NCBI GenBank assembly: GCA_036936605.1
Contig: JAUPFV010000004.1
Coordinates: 183,166,807-183,230,806, forward strand
Source of the DNA: Limnanthes douglasii subsp. nivea
Taxonomy: Eukaryota; Streptophyta; Magnoliopsida; Brassicales; Limnanthaceae
Direction: 5' to 3'
DNA: 64,000 bases
A program made the translations under genes and the position numbers. Shown piece by piece: positions 33,118 to 44,698 of this stretch. Each line of letters starts with the position of its first letter. The first letter of the stretch is position 1. The notes under the pieces are model-generated. The model saw only the letters and a program-made list of their open reading frames with translations, ran no database searches and was not told the DNA's origin.

Positions 33118-33361
33118 ATTGATTTCAATGAATTGGAAAGTTTCTCAAAACTTTACAGTTTTCCCTTTGTTTAAGTTTCGTCCCAATGGATTTTCTTGAC
33201 AAGGTTTTTAATGAGATGATTTTTTCACATCACCATTGCCAATTTTTTGAAAATTCTTAATGTCTTTCTACAACAATAACCACGTCTTTGGAGGAAATAA
33301 TAAATATTTGATTGAATATTATATCATTAATACTTTGTATTTTCAATATTCGTGCATTATT

Positions 33362-33493
33362 TTTCCAAGAACATCCTTAATTGCGTTCAAAGCTTGGTCA
33401 TTATGTTTCCAAGAATATCATTAATTGTATTTAAGGCTTGTTCATTATATTTCCACGAACATCTTTAATTGTGTTCAAAGCTTGTTCTTTCTC
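33362..33493 (+). repeat. 44-bp tandem repeat, three units
   Basis: Units at 33362, 33406 and 33450, each like TTTCCAAGAACATCCTTAAT followed by TGCGTTCAAAGCTTGGTCATTATG. It lies downstream of the H integrase, probably in that element's 3' region. Confidence 0.8.
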
Positions 33494-33537
33494 TTTTAAA
33501 AACTTTGTACTCAGTTTCAAAATATGTAGACTATCTT

Positions 33538-33915
33538 TTATTTAGAAAAAATTCTTATGTCTTGTCTTTCTCTTCCAAATGTGTAATATCCAAAAGAAAA
33601 CATGTTTTTCATTTGGTGCGTCATATCTAAATAAAGATCAGTTAGAATATGAGAGGCCTTTCTAAAACCTCTGTGTGACCTATCGATCGACATCTTTTGA
33701 TCCTTGAATATTTGTAGGTTCATGGTTGTAAAGTTATCCCCATCCCATTTCAGACTGCCGATTCTACGAGGACCATATCATTTTGGATCCAAAATATAAT
33801 GAAATTTTAGTGTTGTCAACAAGAATGTAATTTTTTCTTGCCATCGAGTAAAATTTGAACTATTGAAACGGTCCAAACGAACAGGGTCTTGATTCCTCAC
33901 TTTGATTGTAGCCAT
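33538..33915 (-). pseudogene. Ty1/copia gag fragment
   Basis: Minus-strand ATG at 33915 opens MATIKVRNQDPVRLDRFNS then NFTRWQEKITFLLTTLKFHYILD. This is the start of a copia Gag of the UBN2 kind. A stop follows, then MNLQIFKDQKMSIDRSHRGF and SHILTDLYLDM. Upstream TAGTATCAAAC resembles the initiator-tRNA primer site of copia elements. The rest of the element is absent. Confidence 0.7.
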
Positions 33916-34272
33916 GGTTGTTTGATACTAATTAGTTTTTATTGTTAGAAAATATAGATATGGAAACAACAAATTATAGAATTTTATCAACACAATTTTC
34001 ATAGGAGACTCACCGGAAAGGAGCCAAAAAATAGGATGGAGTTTGAGACACGTAGAAATATATTGTCAAAATTCTCTACTTAGATATTTTTATGAAGTTC
34101 TTTTAGGATATAACAAACATTTAGATTCAGATTATAAACAACTAAAAAATCTGGATCAAGACGAGAATGTTTAAATATTTGAGAGAGAATTCAAGTAAGA
34201 GATATTTGGAGAGATATGTAAGAATATGCTTTGTTCTTGAAATGACGGTTTATTTATAGATATTATCAAACC
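33916..34272 (-). repeat. Probable degenerate copia LTR, interrupted by a solo LTR
   Basis: It follows the copia gag start and PBS-like site on the minus strand. It contains AT-rich sequence and is interrupted at 34273 by the solo LTR. Its continuation right of 34654 cannot be bounded. Confidence 0.35.
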
Positions 34273-34648
34273 TGATGAGTTCAGATATTTGAGCTACTGC
34301 GCCTTGACATTAATTCGAAGAGAAATTCGGACCAAACCACTATAATGAAATTTCGAACAGGACAAATGTATTAAATGTTGACTAAGCTAACTACTAGTCA
34401 CTTCAAACCAGATTACTAACAGGTCCTTAAACTTGACCTGCCTTCACGATCCGACCCGATAAACTCATAAGTTAGTAATTAAGTATAAATAACCCCACCA
34501 CTATCATTAATGAGGGTAATAAAAAATTATAATTATTACTAATAAACCGCCTAATTATCTTTCTACTCCCACTATTCTAAACATTTAATTCCACAAAACA
34601 TTCAAAACACTTTACAAAATTACCCTACGACAGAAATAAACTACACCA
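34273..34648 (+). repeat. Solo LTR with exact 5-bp target duplication
   Basis: 376 bp from TGATGAGT to ACACCA, homologous in reverse to the LTR at 464-838. AAACC flanks both sides (34268-34272 and 34649-34653). No internal sequence is present, so it formed by recombination between two LTRs (general knowledge of solo LTRs). Confidence 0.9.
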
Positions 34649-34653
34649 AAACC

Positions 34654-35505
34654 CATACAAAAAGTTATTATCATTAAAAAATTATTAGGCAAAAGCACAC
34701 CTCTTCAAAAATTACATATTCAGAGGAACTTTATTTTTTATAAAAACACACTATTCTAACTTTGGCGCAACTAGTCATATTTTGTTCACGGTAAACTAGC
34801 CCTGTTTTGTTCTTGATAAACTTGACTCTGTATCAATTATTCGAAGAATAAGTAATATTTTGTTTGTCGTAGGCTTTCCTTCGTATTAGTTGTTAATAAA
34901 TAATATTTATGGAGTTAATCACGACCAGTCTTGGACCGAAAAGTTTACATAAAACTATGATTCGTGTTAGATCTCCTAGTTTGCCGCCGCCAATTTGGCG
35001 CTGATCGCATCAAGCTTGCACCCCAAAGTATCCGGTTTCCAATAAGTTGCTTTGCCTATTTGGCTGGGCCAACCCCAATGATTGGAACTCTTGTTCCGAT
35101 GAAAAGTTAAAAGAAGTACAGTTTATAATCTTGGTATCATATTCCTGTTTGAAGTTTTGATGAATAAATTGAGTTATTCTAATTGTCAATTAGTCTATGA
35201 TCAAAGAAGGAACCATATATGGACCCTAGGAAATTGATTGTTGTCAATACGATAGATGATTTTTTAATTGGAAAGGTTATGTTAATGATCAAACATATTC
35301 AAAATCGAGTATTCTTCTTAAAAGAAAACATGGGATGGAATATAAATGCATGTATCATACAGAATAGCCTTTTTGACAAAAAGGTAGAAAAACAAAAACA
35401 AAAACAAAACCCAAACCCAGAGCCGGAGCAGGAGTAGTAATGTATATATACATTATTATAGGCTTCCATATGGAGAGACGAGAAGGTCCCTGGGTGGATT
35501 ATATC
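34654..35505. other. 3' flank of HPR1
   Basis: No recognised gene. The first part is AT-rich. 34975-35110 is less AT-rich and on the minus strand has a 45-codon open stretch (SNHWGWPSQIGKATYWKP) I do not recognise. 35370-35440 is a low-complexity CAAAAA/CCAAACCC tract in the HPR1 3' flank. Confidence 0.4.
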
Positions 35506-37438
35506 TCACAGCTTTGAGACTGGTAGTCCTGGTAGAATAACAAAGTAAGTTTATAGTTTATAGTTTATAGTTTATTGTCAATAGTATCTAGTATTCCTCT
35601 TTTATGACCAACACAGAAGCGGTACCTAATGATTTGGCATTAACAATGCTTGGGGATGCAGCAGGCGGAGGAACATTCTCATCCAAGAAAGGATCAATGC
35701 GGTTCGGGTCATCCCATACCGGGTATCCCTTAATACCTCCCTATAATGTCACACTGGTTAATAAAATACAAATACAAATACAAATACAAATACAAATACA
35801 CGTTTTCTATTTGTTTTCCAGTCCCACATACCAAGACGTTAAGAGCAGCTAGTGTTGCCATCCCTTCGCGAGTCCACTGCACAAATCAGTTGTTGGAGAA
35901 TAAAATCTCAAATTTTCTTCAGGGTGATGTCAAACGTGTGTGTTTGGTTGCTCAAAATGAATTACTAGTTAAGGCTAAGGCTAAGGCTAAGGTTCTTTCT
36001 GAAATCAAAAAATATCAGTCTTAGTCATATTGGATAAATTTTACCTTGGAAGCAGAAGCAATGTGAGGGACAATTACAGCATTTTTCATATCAGCAAGTC
36101 CTGGTTTCATGTATGGCTCATCCTAAATCAATAAGTAATAAGAAATAAGCAATAAGCAATAAGCAATAAGCAATAAGCAATAAGCAATAAGCATTAAGCA
36201 TTAAGAATCAAGAATCAAGCATCAAGCATCAAGCACGCTCGTTAAAAGAATTGTATCACACATATAACTAGAAACAGATGATTTTGGACTATAGGTACCT
36301 CGAACACATCAAGACCTACACGAAACATTGGATTTTGCTTCAGATGCTCGACAAGAGCAACTTCGTCAATCACCGGGCCCCTACTACAGTTGATAAGGAT
36401 TGCTTCCTACACAACACTTGATAAGACAGACTGTGCCTTTGAGTTTTCAATACCTTTAGAACAAAGTACAATACTATTTACCTTTTTCATCAATGCAAGT
36501 CTTTCTTTGTTGACAAGATGATACGTTGTTTTATCCAAAATGGGGTGGAGACTTATCTGAAAGAAAAGAATAAAATTTATCGAAAAATCCTATAAGGTAA
36601 ATTTATGAAATATGTAAGGCCGACTAATGTTCTCTTAATGAGAATTGAATAACTTATATATATATTTCACAACCTAGTTATTATTTGACCAATAAAAGAA
36701 TTGAGATAAGCAAAACATCTCACTTCCCAAGCAATGAACCCAAAGGTTGGTATATAATGCATATAGGCTTATTGGCTTTGAGTCTTATAAGTAAAAAAAT
36801 TGTTACTTCTTATACGAGAAGAATTCTTACGAGGTCAGCGTCCCGAAGAACCTCTTCCATGGTTGAAGCCCGCTTCCAGGTAACTGGTTGTTCATTGTTG
36901 GCTTCCAAAAATTGGCCATAAGCTGCAGAAGAGGCAGAGGAAATGCTTCTAGAATGGGTGAAACTGAGAAATAATCAAGTCAAGTGAAAAACATACCAGT
37001 AACAAACTTTTCGAGACGTGTGGATTGGTAGAGATCGTAATAAATTAAGTTCATTTTGAATCCTTCAACCTATATGGAAAGGCTGCATTAGTGTCAAATG
37101 TCAAATGAGACTGTTTTAGTTATAAATATTGCAGCTTAAGCATACCATCATCCTAGCATATGCAGAACCAATGCGACCGGCTCCAATAACACCAACAGTT
37201 TGGCCTTTCAGCAAGTTTCCCACGAAGCTGTAAACACGTGTGTGTGTGTATATATATGAATGATGTCACACGAGACTGAGTTTGAATAAGAATTATAGTT
37301 GTTAAGGTGACATACAGATTGGGAAGCCATCCATCATACAAGCCAGCTCTCATGAACTCGTCGGCTTCAACGATTCTTCTTGACGCAGCCAGGGAAAGGG
37401 AAGCTGCTAACTCTGCCGTGGTTTCGGTCAGAACTCCC

Positions 37439-37474
<36 letters not shown>

Positions 37475-38015
37475 TGAAATAATAATAATTGAAATAATAA
37501 TAATTGAAATAATAATAAAAGAACTTACAGGAGTGTTTCCGACGGAGATACCGTACTTATTGGCAGCATTGACATCAACATTGTTGTAACCAACGGCCAT
37601 GTTGCTAAAAGCTCTGCCTCCTGCTCTGCTCAACGCCCCGAACAGTGTCTCTCCCCAATCTTCTGTCAACTGGATACATAAATTAAATTACATGATTTAT
37701 TAATTTGGTGAATAAGAAAAAAGAAAATACCTGGCCGATAACTCCATGGCACTTATCACCAATCAAAGCCACAATATCTTCAACAGACAAAATAGTTTTT
37801 TTCTCTGTACAAATCTGAGAATTCAAAGACAAGATTAGTGGAATGTTTGCCATTGCAACCAAAGTGAGTCGTAAGAATGAGGATGTTGTTACTTCGAGGC
37901 GACAGTCTTGGTCGGTCAGTAGATTAATCCATCGACTTCCAGGCATCGGTTTCGTGCTAATAACTCTGTACTTCCCGTTCGGATTCCATACTTCAAGCGA
38001 CACCGGCTTCGCCAT
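35506..38015 (-). CDS. HPR1: Hydroxypyruvate reductase 1 (NADH), peroxisomal, intact
   Basis: Reduces hydroxypyruvate to D-glycerate with NADH in leaf peroxisomes, the photorespiratory pathway. Thirteen coding exons, all GT-AG: 37893-38015, 37731-37814, 37529-37669, 37316-37437, 37146-37227, 36997-37069, 36831-36922, 36482-36556, 36299-36406, 36045-36122, 35832-35876, 35626-35740, 35506-35528. Their sum is 1161 nt: 386 residues, the usual plant HPR1 length. D-2-hydroxyacid dehydrogenase fold: GAGRIG Rossmann motif at residues 172-177; catalytic Arg273 (NCSRGP), Glu302 (DEP) and His320 (VPHIAS). The C-terminus LPVSKL is a type-1 peroxisomal signal encoded by the tiny last exon. The start MAKPVSLEV matches the family; an in-frame ATG nine bases upstream is possible. 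No stop or frameshift was found. Confidence 0.96.
35588..35740 (-). CDS. HPR1: HPR1 alternative end: last intron retained, no SKL
   Basis: If the exon 12 donor (TTAG/GTACCG, exon end 35626) is not used, translation reads on in frame to a TAG at 35588-35590. The ending becomes GTASVLVIKEEY, giving 391 residues without the peroxisomal signal. Pumpkin HPR is known to make peroxisomal and cytosolic forms by alternative splicing at this region, with light influence (from memory). The spliced exon 13 acceptor is TACCAG/GACTACC. That both ends are in frame is seen; use of the retained form here is inference. Confidence 0.65.
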   Translation of the reverse strand, partial: GGIKGYPVWDDPNRIDPFLDENVPPPAASPSIVNAKSLGTASVLVIKEEY

Positions 38016-38240
38016 TCTCGCCACTCCACAACAGTGAGTTACTTACTTCATCTATCTATAATTCTATATCTATACACTATAATAGACTGCATTTATTTGT
38101 CAGGACGTGGATGTGGCCAATATTCTATTTTAGTCTTCCTTGATTGTTTAGAGATAAGTATCATTTGCGATTTTGAGGCTCAAATGCCTTTCCTTATACA
38201 CCTCACATTTTGTACCAGATAATGCTCACGTGCCATCTAC
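38016..38240 (-). promoter_or_regulatory. HPR1 upstream region with G-box and GATA/I-box-like sites
   Basis: A palindromic G-box CACGTG is at 38227-38232, about 212 bases before the ATG. GATAAG (I-box-like, plus strand) is at 38153-38158 and CCAAT at 38117-38121. These are common in light-regulated plant promoters and would suit a photorespiratory gene. No clear TATA box was chosen; A/T-rich TATAGTGTATAG lies near 38070. Confidence 0.45.
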
Positions 38241-39089
38241 ATAAACTGCCTAAAAACATCTCCAATCTATTTTCCATCTTTAATAACAACCAAGCTAAGC
38301 TAAGCTAAGCTATGTATCTTTGTCACAGCTGTGAACCGAACCAGAATCAAAACGCTAAGAATCCGATTTAATTTTAATACTTCGGTTTACGGTTTCATTT
38401 TAAAAACCGAAACTAAAGATACTGGTACGGAATCAAATCAATAAAACTGATGAATGATAGTTCTGTTTTGGAACTGAACCAATAATATGGATAAATTGGT
38501 AGATTCATTTCGGAACCGAACTAATAAAATAGATAATCCGATATAACATATACATAACTGATAATACAAAAAGACCATAGAACCAATTTGTTATTTAAAA
38601 TTGTGGGGGCTTTTTCCAATTTGTTATTTATATATTATATTTTCAAAACTAATAGATAATTGTTTATTAAAAAAATCAAAATTAATTTTTAAGCTTTAAT
38701 TTTTATATCATTTTAAAAAAATAAAAATCAAATTATATTTGAAATTGTTTTAATGGACTGATTCTCACCTATCATATCATTAGTTTCAATGTCTGTATTA
38801 AAGTGCTTCCATATAAGGAACAAAATGAAATTGTTTAAAAAAGTTCAAACTTCACATTCTCAAGAAAGTGTAAAGTTAAGAAATAAAGTCTTTAAGTGGA
38901 TTCACTAGATAATGAAGAACAATTTATGGTTGGATAGCGTAGATTTCCAAGATCATAAAGATTCCCAATATAAAGTCATAAAAATTTATGATTCCCCTTG
39001 CGGATCAACACTGCATCCAGAAAAGTATAAGTAAATCTAAGATAATATAATCGGGATCCTATCATATTACCTTAATAAATAAAGCTTAT
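38241..39089. other. AT-rich intergenic DNA
   Basis: No gene is seen. AAGCT pentamer repeats lie at 38291-38310. 38330-38530 is rich in AACCGAA/TTCGGTT motifs, as in short DNA-transposon derivatives, but the termini are not clear. Confidence 0.4.
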
Positions 39090-39450
39090 GGTTGTAAAAG
39101 AGGTTACAAATACCAATCGAAATTCTAACAATAATATAGAGAGACATAAAGTACGATTTGTGACAATGCGATATAGTCAATGTAAACGAATTGGGTTAAA
39201 AAGTATTTTATATCAAATTTTATGAAAAACTTAGTTAGGCAAGTCGTGACAACAACACCACACTTTAACCTAGAGTTTCATCAAATGGATGTTAAACTGT
39301 TTTTTTTTATTACAACGTGACATTAAACAAAAGGTTTTATATGGTGCGGCCTCATAAATTTGTAATAGGTGATTCAAAGTCCATGTTATGCAAAATTAAA
39401 AAAATCTATTTGTGGGCTCAGTCCAACTTATCAACCATGGTCCCACAAGG
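39090..39450 (+). pseudogene. Ty1/copia reverse transcriptase fragment
   Basis: Plus-strand frames give KVRFVTMRYSQCKRIGL (equivalent to the KARLVAKGFTQ.EGID block), then after shifts FNLEFHQMDVKLFF (HQMDVKTAFLNG block, first catalytic Asp), GFIWCGL, VIQSPCYAKLKKSICG (the CKLKKSIYGLKQ block). No other domains adjoin it. It lies between the HPR1 promoter side and the F LTR. Confidence 0.7.
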
Positions 39451-39573
39451 TTCTTTAAATAATTAGTTTTTTTTTAAATGAACTCAGTTGAGGACTATGG
39501 GTATTAAATGTTCAGTATGAGTAAGTTCATAACTTTAGTACGCCTCAAATAAATCTATTACAGAAGGAGACAA

Positions 39574-39900
39574 AATTAAGTGTAAGTCAATGTGCGAAGA
39601 CAAACTTTGAGATTGAGGAAATGCATTAAGGTTCTTGTGTGGATTAAATTTGATCTTAGAAAGAGAAGTTGAGAAGTAAAGTTTAGAGAGATAACGTAAA
39701 AGTATGCAAGTAGTTTAGTCATGGCCTTTATATAGAGGCACCAAGACTTAAACGTAACAGAATCAGTTATGAAATAGGTATAATTGCACAATAGCTCTTT
39801 ATCTTTACATAAAGTACCAAATCTCTTCCACATCTACGTAACTTATTATACAAGGTTTCGTTTGTTACATTTTGATCCTTATAAATATATTTTCTTATCA
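39574..39900 (-). repeat. Element F 3' LTR and polypurine tract
   Basis: On plus it runs from TTAAGTGTAAG to TTTTCTTATCA, similar to D's LTR at 31708-32033. On the minus strand AGAACTAAATGGGCTAC (39917-39901) immediately precedes it, matching the polypurine tract of A and G. The LTR start has decayed from TG. Confidence 0.75.
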
Positions 39901-40199
39901 GTAGCCCATTTAGTTCTTATGAAAGTCAATGAATGAGAACTAGTCTGTTATAGAAAAGTTTAATTAGTGGAGAAAAGTCCCTTCAACCAAGATTCAAACT
40001 GCTTTGAGTTTAGTGTTCCACATTCTTGATAGAATCATGTCCTCAAATTAAAGCAACTATTTGTTGATACTTCGAACGTTTTGTATTGAGATATTTTTCT
40101 CTAACGGTCATAATTGTTCGAAGTAAAATATTAAAGGGGTGATGATACCCTAGGTACTAAGTTTGCCACTAGGTCTGTCATGTGGCAGGTATCAAGCTC

Positions 40200-40440
40200 T
40201 CATTTACGCAACCGTTTATCATTCTGCCCAATCTCTCTTTCCACCTCTTCCACTTCTCTCTCCCTTAATCCCTTCTATAAATACCTCATTTTGCCTCATT
40301 TTTCTTCACAACGTATTTTTAGAGATAGAAAGCCATCTTGTTCCTCAGATTTCTTAGCTACCTTCATCTGAGTCTTCAGTCTCCAAGTTAGGTTCACCAA
40401 AAAAACACAAACCCACCACCCATTATTTAATTTTTTTTAT
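40200..40440 (+). promoter_or_regulatory. Promoter-like region of the F antisense gene
   Basis: CCTCTTCCACTTCTCTC (40245-40261) then TATAAATA (40276-40283), followed by TCTTCACAACG and a C/T-rich leader. Same tract order as in G (TATA at 30958-30965) and A. It points away from the F LTR and opposite to F gag-pol. Confidence 0.6.
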
Positions 40441-43072
40441 AAGAAAACATCCAAAACTCAATTAGCCAAGAGATAAAAAAAACCAGAATTTGATCCTCTC
40501 TGGACAAAAAGAAAACTCACTTTGGAACATACGACTACTTCTGCATAAGTGAAAGGGCAGATGAATACATAGCAGCTGGATTAATAAGCAACACTCATCT
40601 ATTTTCCACAGAGATGTTATATTAAGGTAACTTTGATCCAAACCAAACTCCTCATTCTTTATCATATTCATCTCTTCCAGAATAAATTCAATCGTTAAAA
40701 ACTCAAATGCCACACACGCCTCGAATTTCACCATCTATAACTAGTTCATCACCTTGAATTAGTTCTGCAAATTCAACGCCTCGAATCAACCGCAAAGTAA
40801 CCTAAACCACATATATTTGAAGGAGATCAGAAGAAACTCATTCTCCACTTAGTTTTGAATCCCCTCGACAAATACGCAAGGAAACCCCTTCAGTTCATTC
40901 AAAAGTTCTTCCTAAAACCCATAAAATAAAAACCTTTATCACTATGGAAGACGACGTTGACCATACTTTGAATCCTACATCCTCTTCTCCTCCCCTGGCG
41001 GAAGTTATTGAGACAACTAAAACGTCTCAAACAAATCCCTCAAGCGTTGTTAATGGAGAATCAACCTCGAATCCCAACACACCTCAACTTGTAGATGAGG
41101 CATCTGAGGACGAAGCTGACTCTGAAGCTACCCAATCGATCATTGAAGCTGATACAGAGGATGATGGTTTGAAAGAAACTGATAGTGAAATGGTTAAGGG
41201 TGTTACAAAGATAAAAGCACTTAAAAGAGGGAAAAAGAAATCTCATGTTGAACTCTCCGAAGAACTAACTACTTCAATAGGTGAGAAACTGAGGCCACTG
41301 AATCCAGAGTATATATTAGCACTAAAAAAATTTCCATATATTTATTATCCAGATTCTCACGTTGTCTCCTTTAAAAAATAATGGGAATGCCAGATAACAT
41401 TGTGCTTCGACTTCTGAAATAAGAAGAGGCTCCACTTGACTTTTGAAAGGATGAGTTGGTGGTGTACCCAGAGATTATCAACTGGGATCTTTGGTTTCTG
41501 TTAGACTCAATGATTTTAGAATATTTTGAGCTCCTCGATCTATGTCCTATGCAAGCCACCTTAACCAATGGCTCACCCTTCTGTCAATTATCATGGCTTC
41601 GAGACTTTCCCAAATTCCTCTTTCCATCCAAGATATTATTTCCCGGACCAAACTTTTGAAGGGTCCTATCCTGCCCTTCTACTATCTCACACTTAACGAT
41701 GATCTCAAGATAGTCGATGACATACTCGAGGCTAACAAGTTTTGGAAGAAAAAAATTGTCTTCGTTTCAAGGCCTGGGAAAATGGAAAGAAAATATCTGA
41801 GGCGAACACAGCAAGACTCAATCTCGTCTGGAGGGTAACAATAAACTGCTTCTCTTTTTATTGTTATTTTAACAGAAAAAAACCTTCCCACTATTGAAGA
41901 GGAGGAGGAGGTTGAGCCTTCCCAAAAAAGAAAGAAGACTGTTGTTTCAAAAAAAAAAGCACATCCAAGACATCACCACAAAAGAAGGCAAAAACGAAAA
42001 TTGAATAGACCCCACAAGAAGTGTTGTCTTCCAAAACTTACGAAGTCATTGTGGTGGAGGATCAACAAAGATAAACTGGAGCAAATTATGATCAAGAAGA
42101 TAATCAAGGACATATTGCAGCAGATAATAACCAAGGAGATGATCACTTTGATCATAATATCTTCATCAACATCGATCAATCTCAAGATCTTGATAGAGAT
42201 GAAGATCCATACTTCTAAGGGATTCAGAACCAACTACAGTATTATGGTGAAAGATTTGCTCATGTTCTTCTCGAGGTAACTGAATCAGAGATTCTTTGCC
42301 ACCGTTTACCTTCTCTCTCATGCCCTACACCAGATCAATATTCATACTTGCTGAAGAGTCATCCAAAGACGTTACATTTTCTCTCCAACCATTTACCAGC
42401 CTTGGCGTTGTAGCACAAAAGTTATGCCAAGAAATTGAATATTCCCCAAGCCACTTGGAGAATATAGCGAAGGAAATGGTGCTTCAAAAGAAAATTGTTG
42501 CTGCTGAAAAAACAATTCGGGAAATATTCGAGAATACCGTGGAGAAGCAATTTCATAGATTTCAATCAGCCAGATCAGAGCAGAGGAATCATTTATCTCA
42601 AAAATCATCTCAGGACTGTGCACAAGTCTAAACATGCTCAAAATTTATATTAAGAGAAACAAAGATACTCTACTCTTTAATAGTCACTAAATAAGAGTGA
42701 GGATGAAAAGAAAAAATTGACAGAGAACATAGATGCTCTTAAGACTCAGTTCGATGAAGAGAAAAAACTCGTTGTGGTTACTGCTGAAAACGAATGTGGG
42801 AAGGAATGCTAGCGACCATTCAAAATGCCGAAGAGAAAAAAGTTGTTAACTTGCTTCGTGAAACTCATGCCTTATTTCTAAAAGTTGACCTCTCAAACTT
42901 CTGGGAGCTAATTCTCATTGAAAATCGCCCAAGTGAAGCTTTTGATCGAATAGCCTTTGATCACAAGAAACTGCATCTGAACAAGGAGAATCTTCCGAAG
43001 AAAACTCTGAGTACAAATAACTTCACTTATCTTATTGTTTTTTGTACTTGTCATCCAGCTGTTATAGGATGA
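40441..43072 (+). pseudogene. Antisense extra gene (aORF) of element F
   Basis: Plus strand, opposite to F gag-pol. Blocks: YDYFCISERADEYIAAGLI (about 40530); MEDDVDHTLNPTSSSPP with an acidic region and VELSEELTTSIGEKLRPL, SYIYYPDS-like end (40944-41381); WWCTQRLS/VVYPEIINWDLWF and SMILEYFELLDLCPMQ (41456-41560); MASRLSQIPLSIQDIISRT, ILPFYYLTLNDDLKIVDDIL, KIVFVSRPGKMERKY (41594-41838); basic tracts near 41920-42000; and coiled-coil-like regions (42428-42631 and 42700-42990) with KVDLSNFWELI matching KIDLSSFWNDI of A. Frame breaks separate the blocks. The PLDPM/MASR segment recalls the plant gypsy-type transposon domain. Function unknown. Confidence 0.7.
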
Positions 43073-43184
43073 CTCGATTTTGTGTACGATCGGATTACCA
43101 TTAATGCCAAAGTATTTTGTTTCTCTCATACTTTCATTATGTCTATATTTATAATTGTATAAAATAAGACATGTTTACCTTGAA

Positions 43185-43295
43185 ATATTATAGTGCGTTT
43201 AAAGAATGCAGCAGTTCGAATATTATAGTGTGTTTAAAGAACGTAACACTTCGAATAATATAGTGTGTTTGTATAAAGTAGCACTTTGAATATGG
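43185..43295 (-). repeat. Element F tandem repeat between pol and the antisense gene
   Basis: Three units of 35-36 bp, AATATTATAGTGTGTTTAAA followed by GAACGTAACACTTCG. This is the reverse complement of the A and G units. Confidence 0.75.
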
Positions 43296-43799
43296 GTTTC
43301 TTCGGAAAGTGTTTCATAAACATACAACACTTCGGAATAATTACTTTTGGTCAACTTCAAAGATGATCAGTCTTTGACTAGTTACCAAAATAATTTAAAT
43401 AATTATAATGAAACAACCATTGGCCAAAAAAAACTTTTATTGATGACATCGAATATTTATATAGCACATTATTAAAATCTCTTTAGGCCAACAAGGTAGG
43501 AAAGAGTGTCCCAATTATTCAAAAAGTTTTCAAAAGAAAACATTAATCCCAATATAATTTTACATGTTGTATATTCCAAGGATTTTAAAGCATCATTCCC
43601 TACTCATCACAAAGGCGATAAGAATCCGACTTTATTCTTTATACAACCATATAGGTTCTTCCCAATTTGGGGCCATTTTTCCAAGGCGCTTATCCTTTGT
43701 ATGGAGAAATACATTTCTTAAAACTTTATCACCAAATTTGAAATCCCTCCTTTTTACCTTCGAATTATACCTGCTTCTCATTAGAGTTTGATAATGATC

Positions 43800-44698
43800 A
43801 TATTCAAATGTGATATAAGTCTTTTTTCCTTTATCAGATCCAAATATGCTCTTTTTGCTTCATCATTCAGGTCTTCGGAATATTAAAGTACTTTATAAGA
43901 AGGTTATGTAGATTATGCATGACTAAAAGCATCCATATCATACACAGAAGGAGTTTCTTTAGTAATATCTCTAGGAGTTGTTGGATAGGCCCATAACACC
44001 TCTTGCAAATAGTTAGGCCATTTTCCTACAACCTTGTCAAATTATTCTTTATACCTTCTAAAATTGATCTATTCGTCACCTCCATCGGACCATTTACTTG
44101 GGGATGAAAAGGTGTAGAAAAACACTATGTAATTCCCCTCGAAGTACAAAAAGAATCCATTTTTTCAGTGTTGAATTGAAGACCATTTTTTGTGGTAATT
44201 GTTTAAGGTACCCCAAAGCAGCAACAAATATTGTTCACAATGAACTTAATAACATTCCTGGATTTTTTCTCAGACAATGGCTCAGCCTCTGCCCACTTCA
44301 AAAAATAGTCCACCCCACAATAATCATTTGGCGTCCCCCAGATTCCATAGGCAATGGTCCTACTAAATCTATTCCTCATCTGTAAAAATGATGGCTTTGG
44401 TAATAGACATGAGTGGAACAACAGGTTTATGAATAGAATCGGAAAATCGTTGACAAGTATCACAACCTTGAACTAAACTCTTAGCATCATTCATTTTTGA
44501 AGGCCAATAATATCCTGCCAACAAAACCTGACGTGTCAATGCCTTGAAACCACAGTGTGTTGAACCGTCACCATCATGTAACTCTGATAAAATTTCCTGA
44601 CACTCTTGTTTATTCAAACAACGCAATAATGGCCTACTTAAAGACTTCTTGTACAAAACTCTATCTAATACAACATAGCCATGAGCTTTATAATTCAT
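43800..44698 (-). pseudogene. Element F integrase
   Basis: On the minus strand from 44698: YKKSLSRPLLRCLNKQECQE, ILSELHDGDGSTHCGFKAL, RQVLLAGYYWPSKMNDA, GCDTCQRF (zinc finger), a block with VDYFLKWAEAEPL (Asp 1), NNICCCFGVP then the second catalytic block (TKNGLQFNT in another frame: Asp changed), HPQVNGPMEVTNRSI-like third block, and PNYLQEVLWAYPTTPR. Frameshifts separate the blocks. Confidence 0.75.

Noticed and set aside
33362..33493. CRISPR-like direct repeats of 44 bp
   Set aside because: Repeats are contiguous with no unique spacers, in plant DNA next to a retrotransposon.
35219..35437. 72-codon plus-strand frame ending in KQKQNPNPEPEQE
   Set aside because: The tail is a low-complexity repeat in the HPR1 3' flank; no homology recognised and it is opposite to the transcript end.
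36139..36230. CRISPR-like array of short repeats
   Set aside because: GCAATAA heptamers without spacers inside an HPR1 intron; a plant simple repeat.
37367..37669. Two overlapping frames with long poly-Ile runs on both strands
   Set aside because: The minus one is HPR1 exon 3 reading into the TAA-repeat intron; the plus one is its shadow.
39575..39833. 85-codon minus-strand frame
   Set aside because: Lies within the F 3' LTR; no coding signature.
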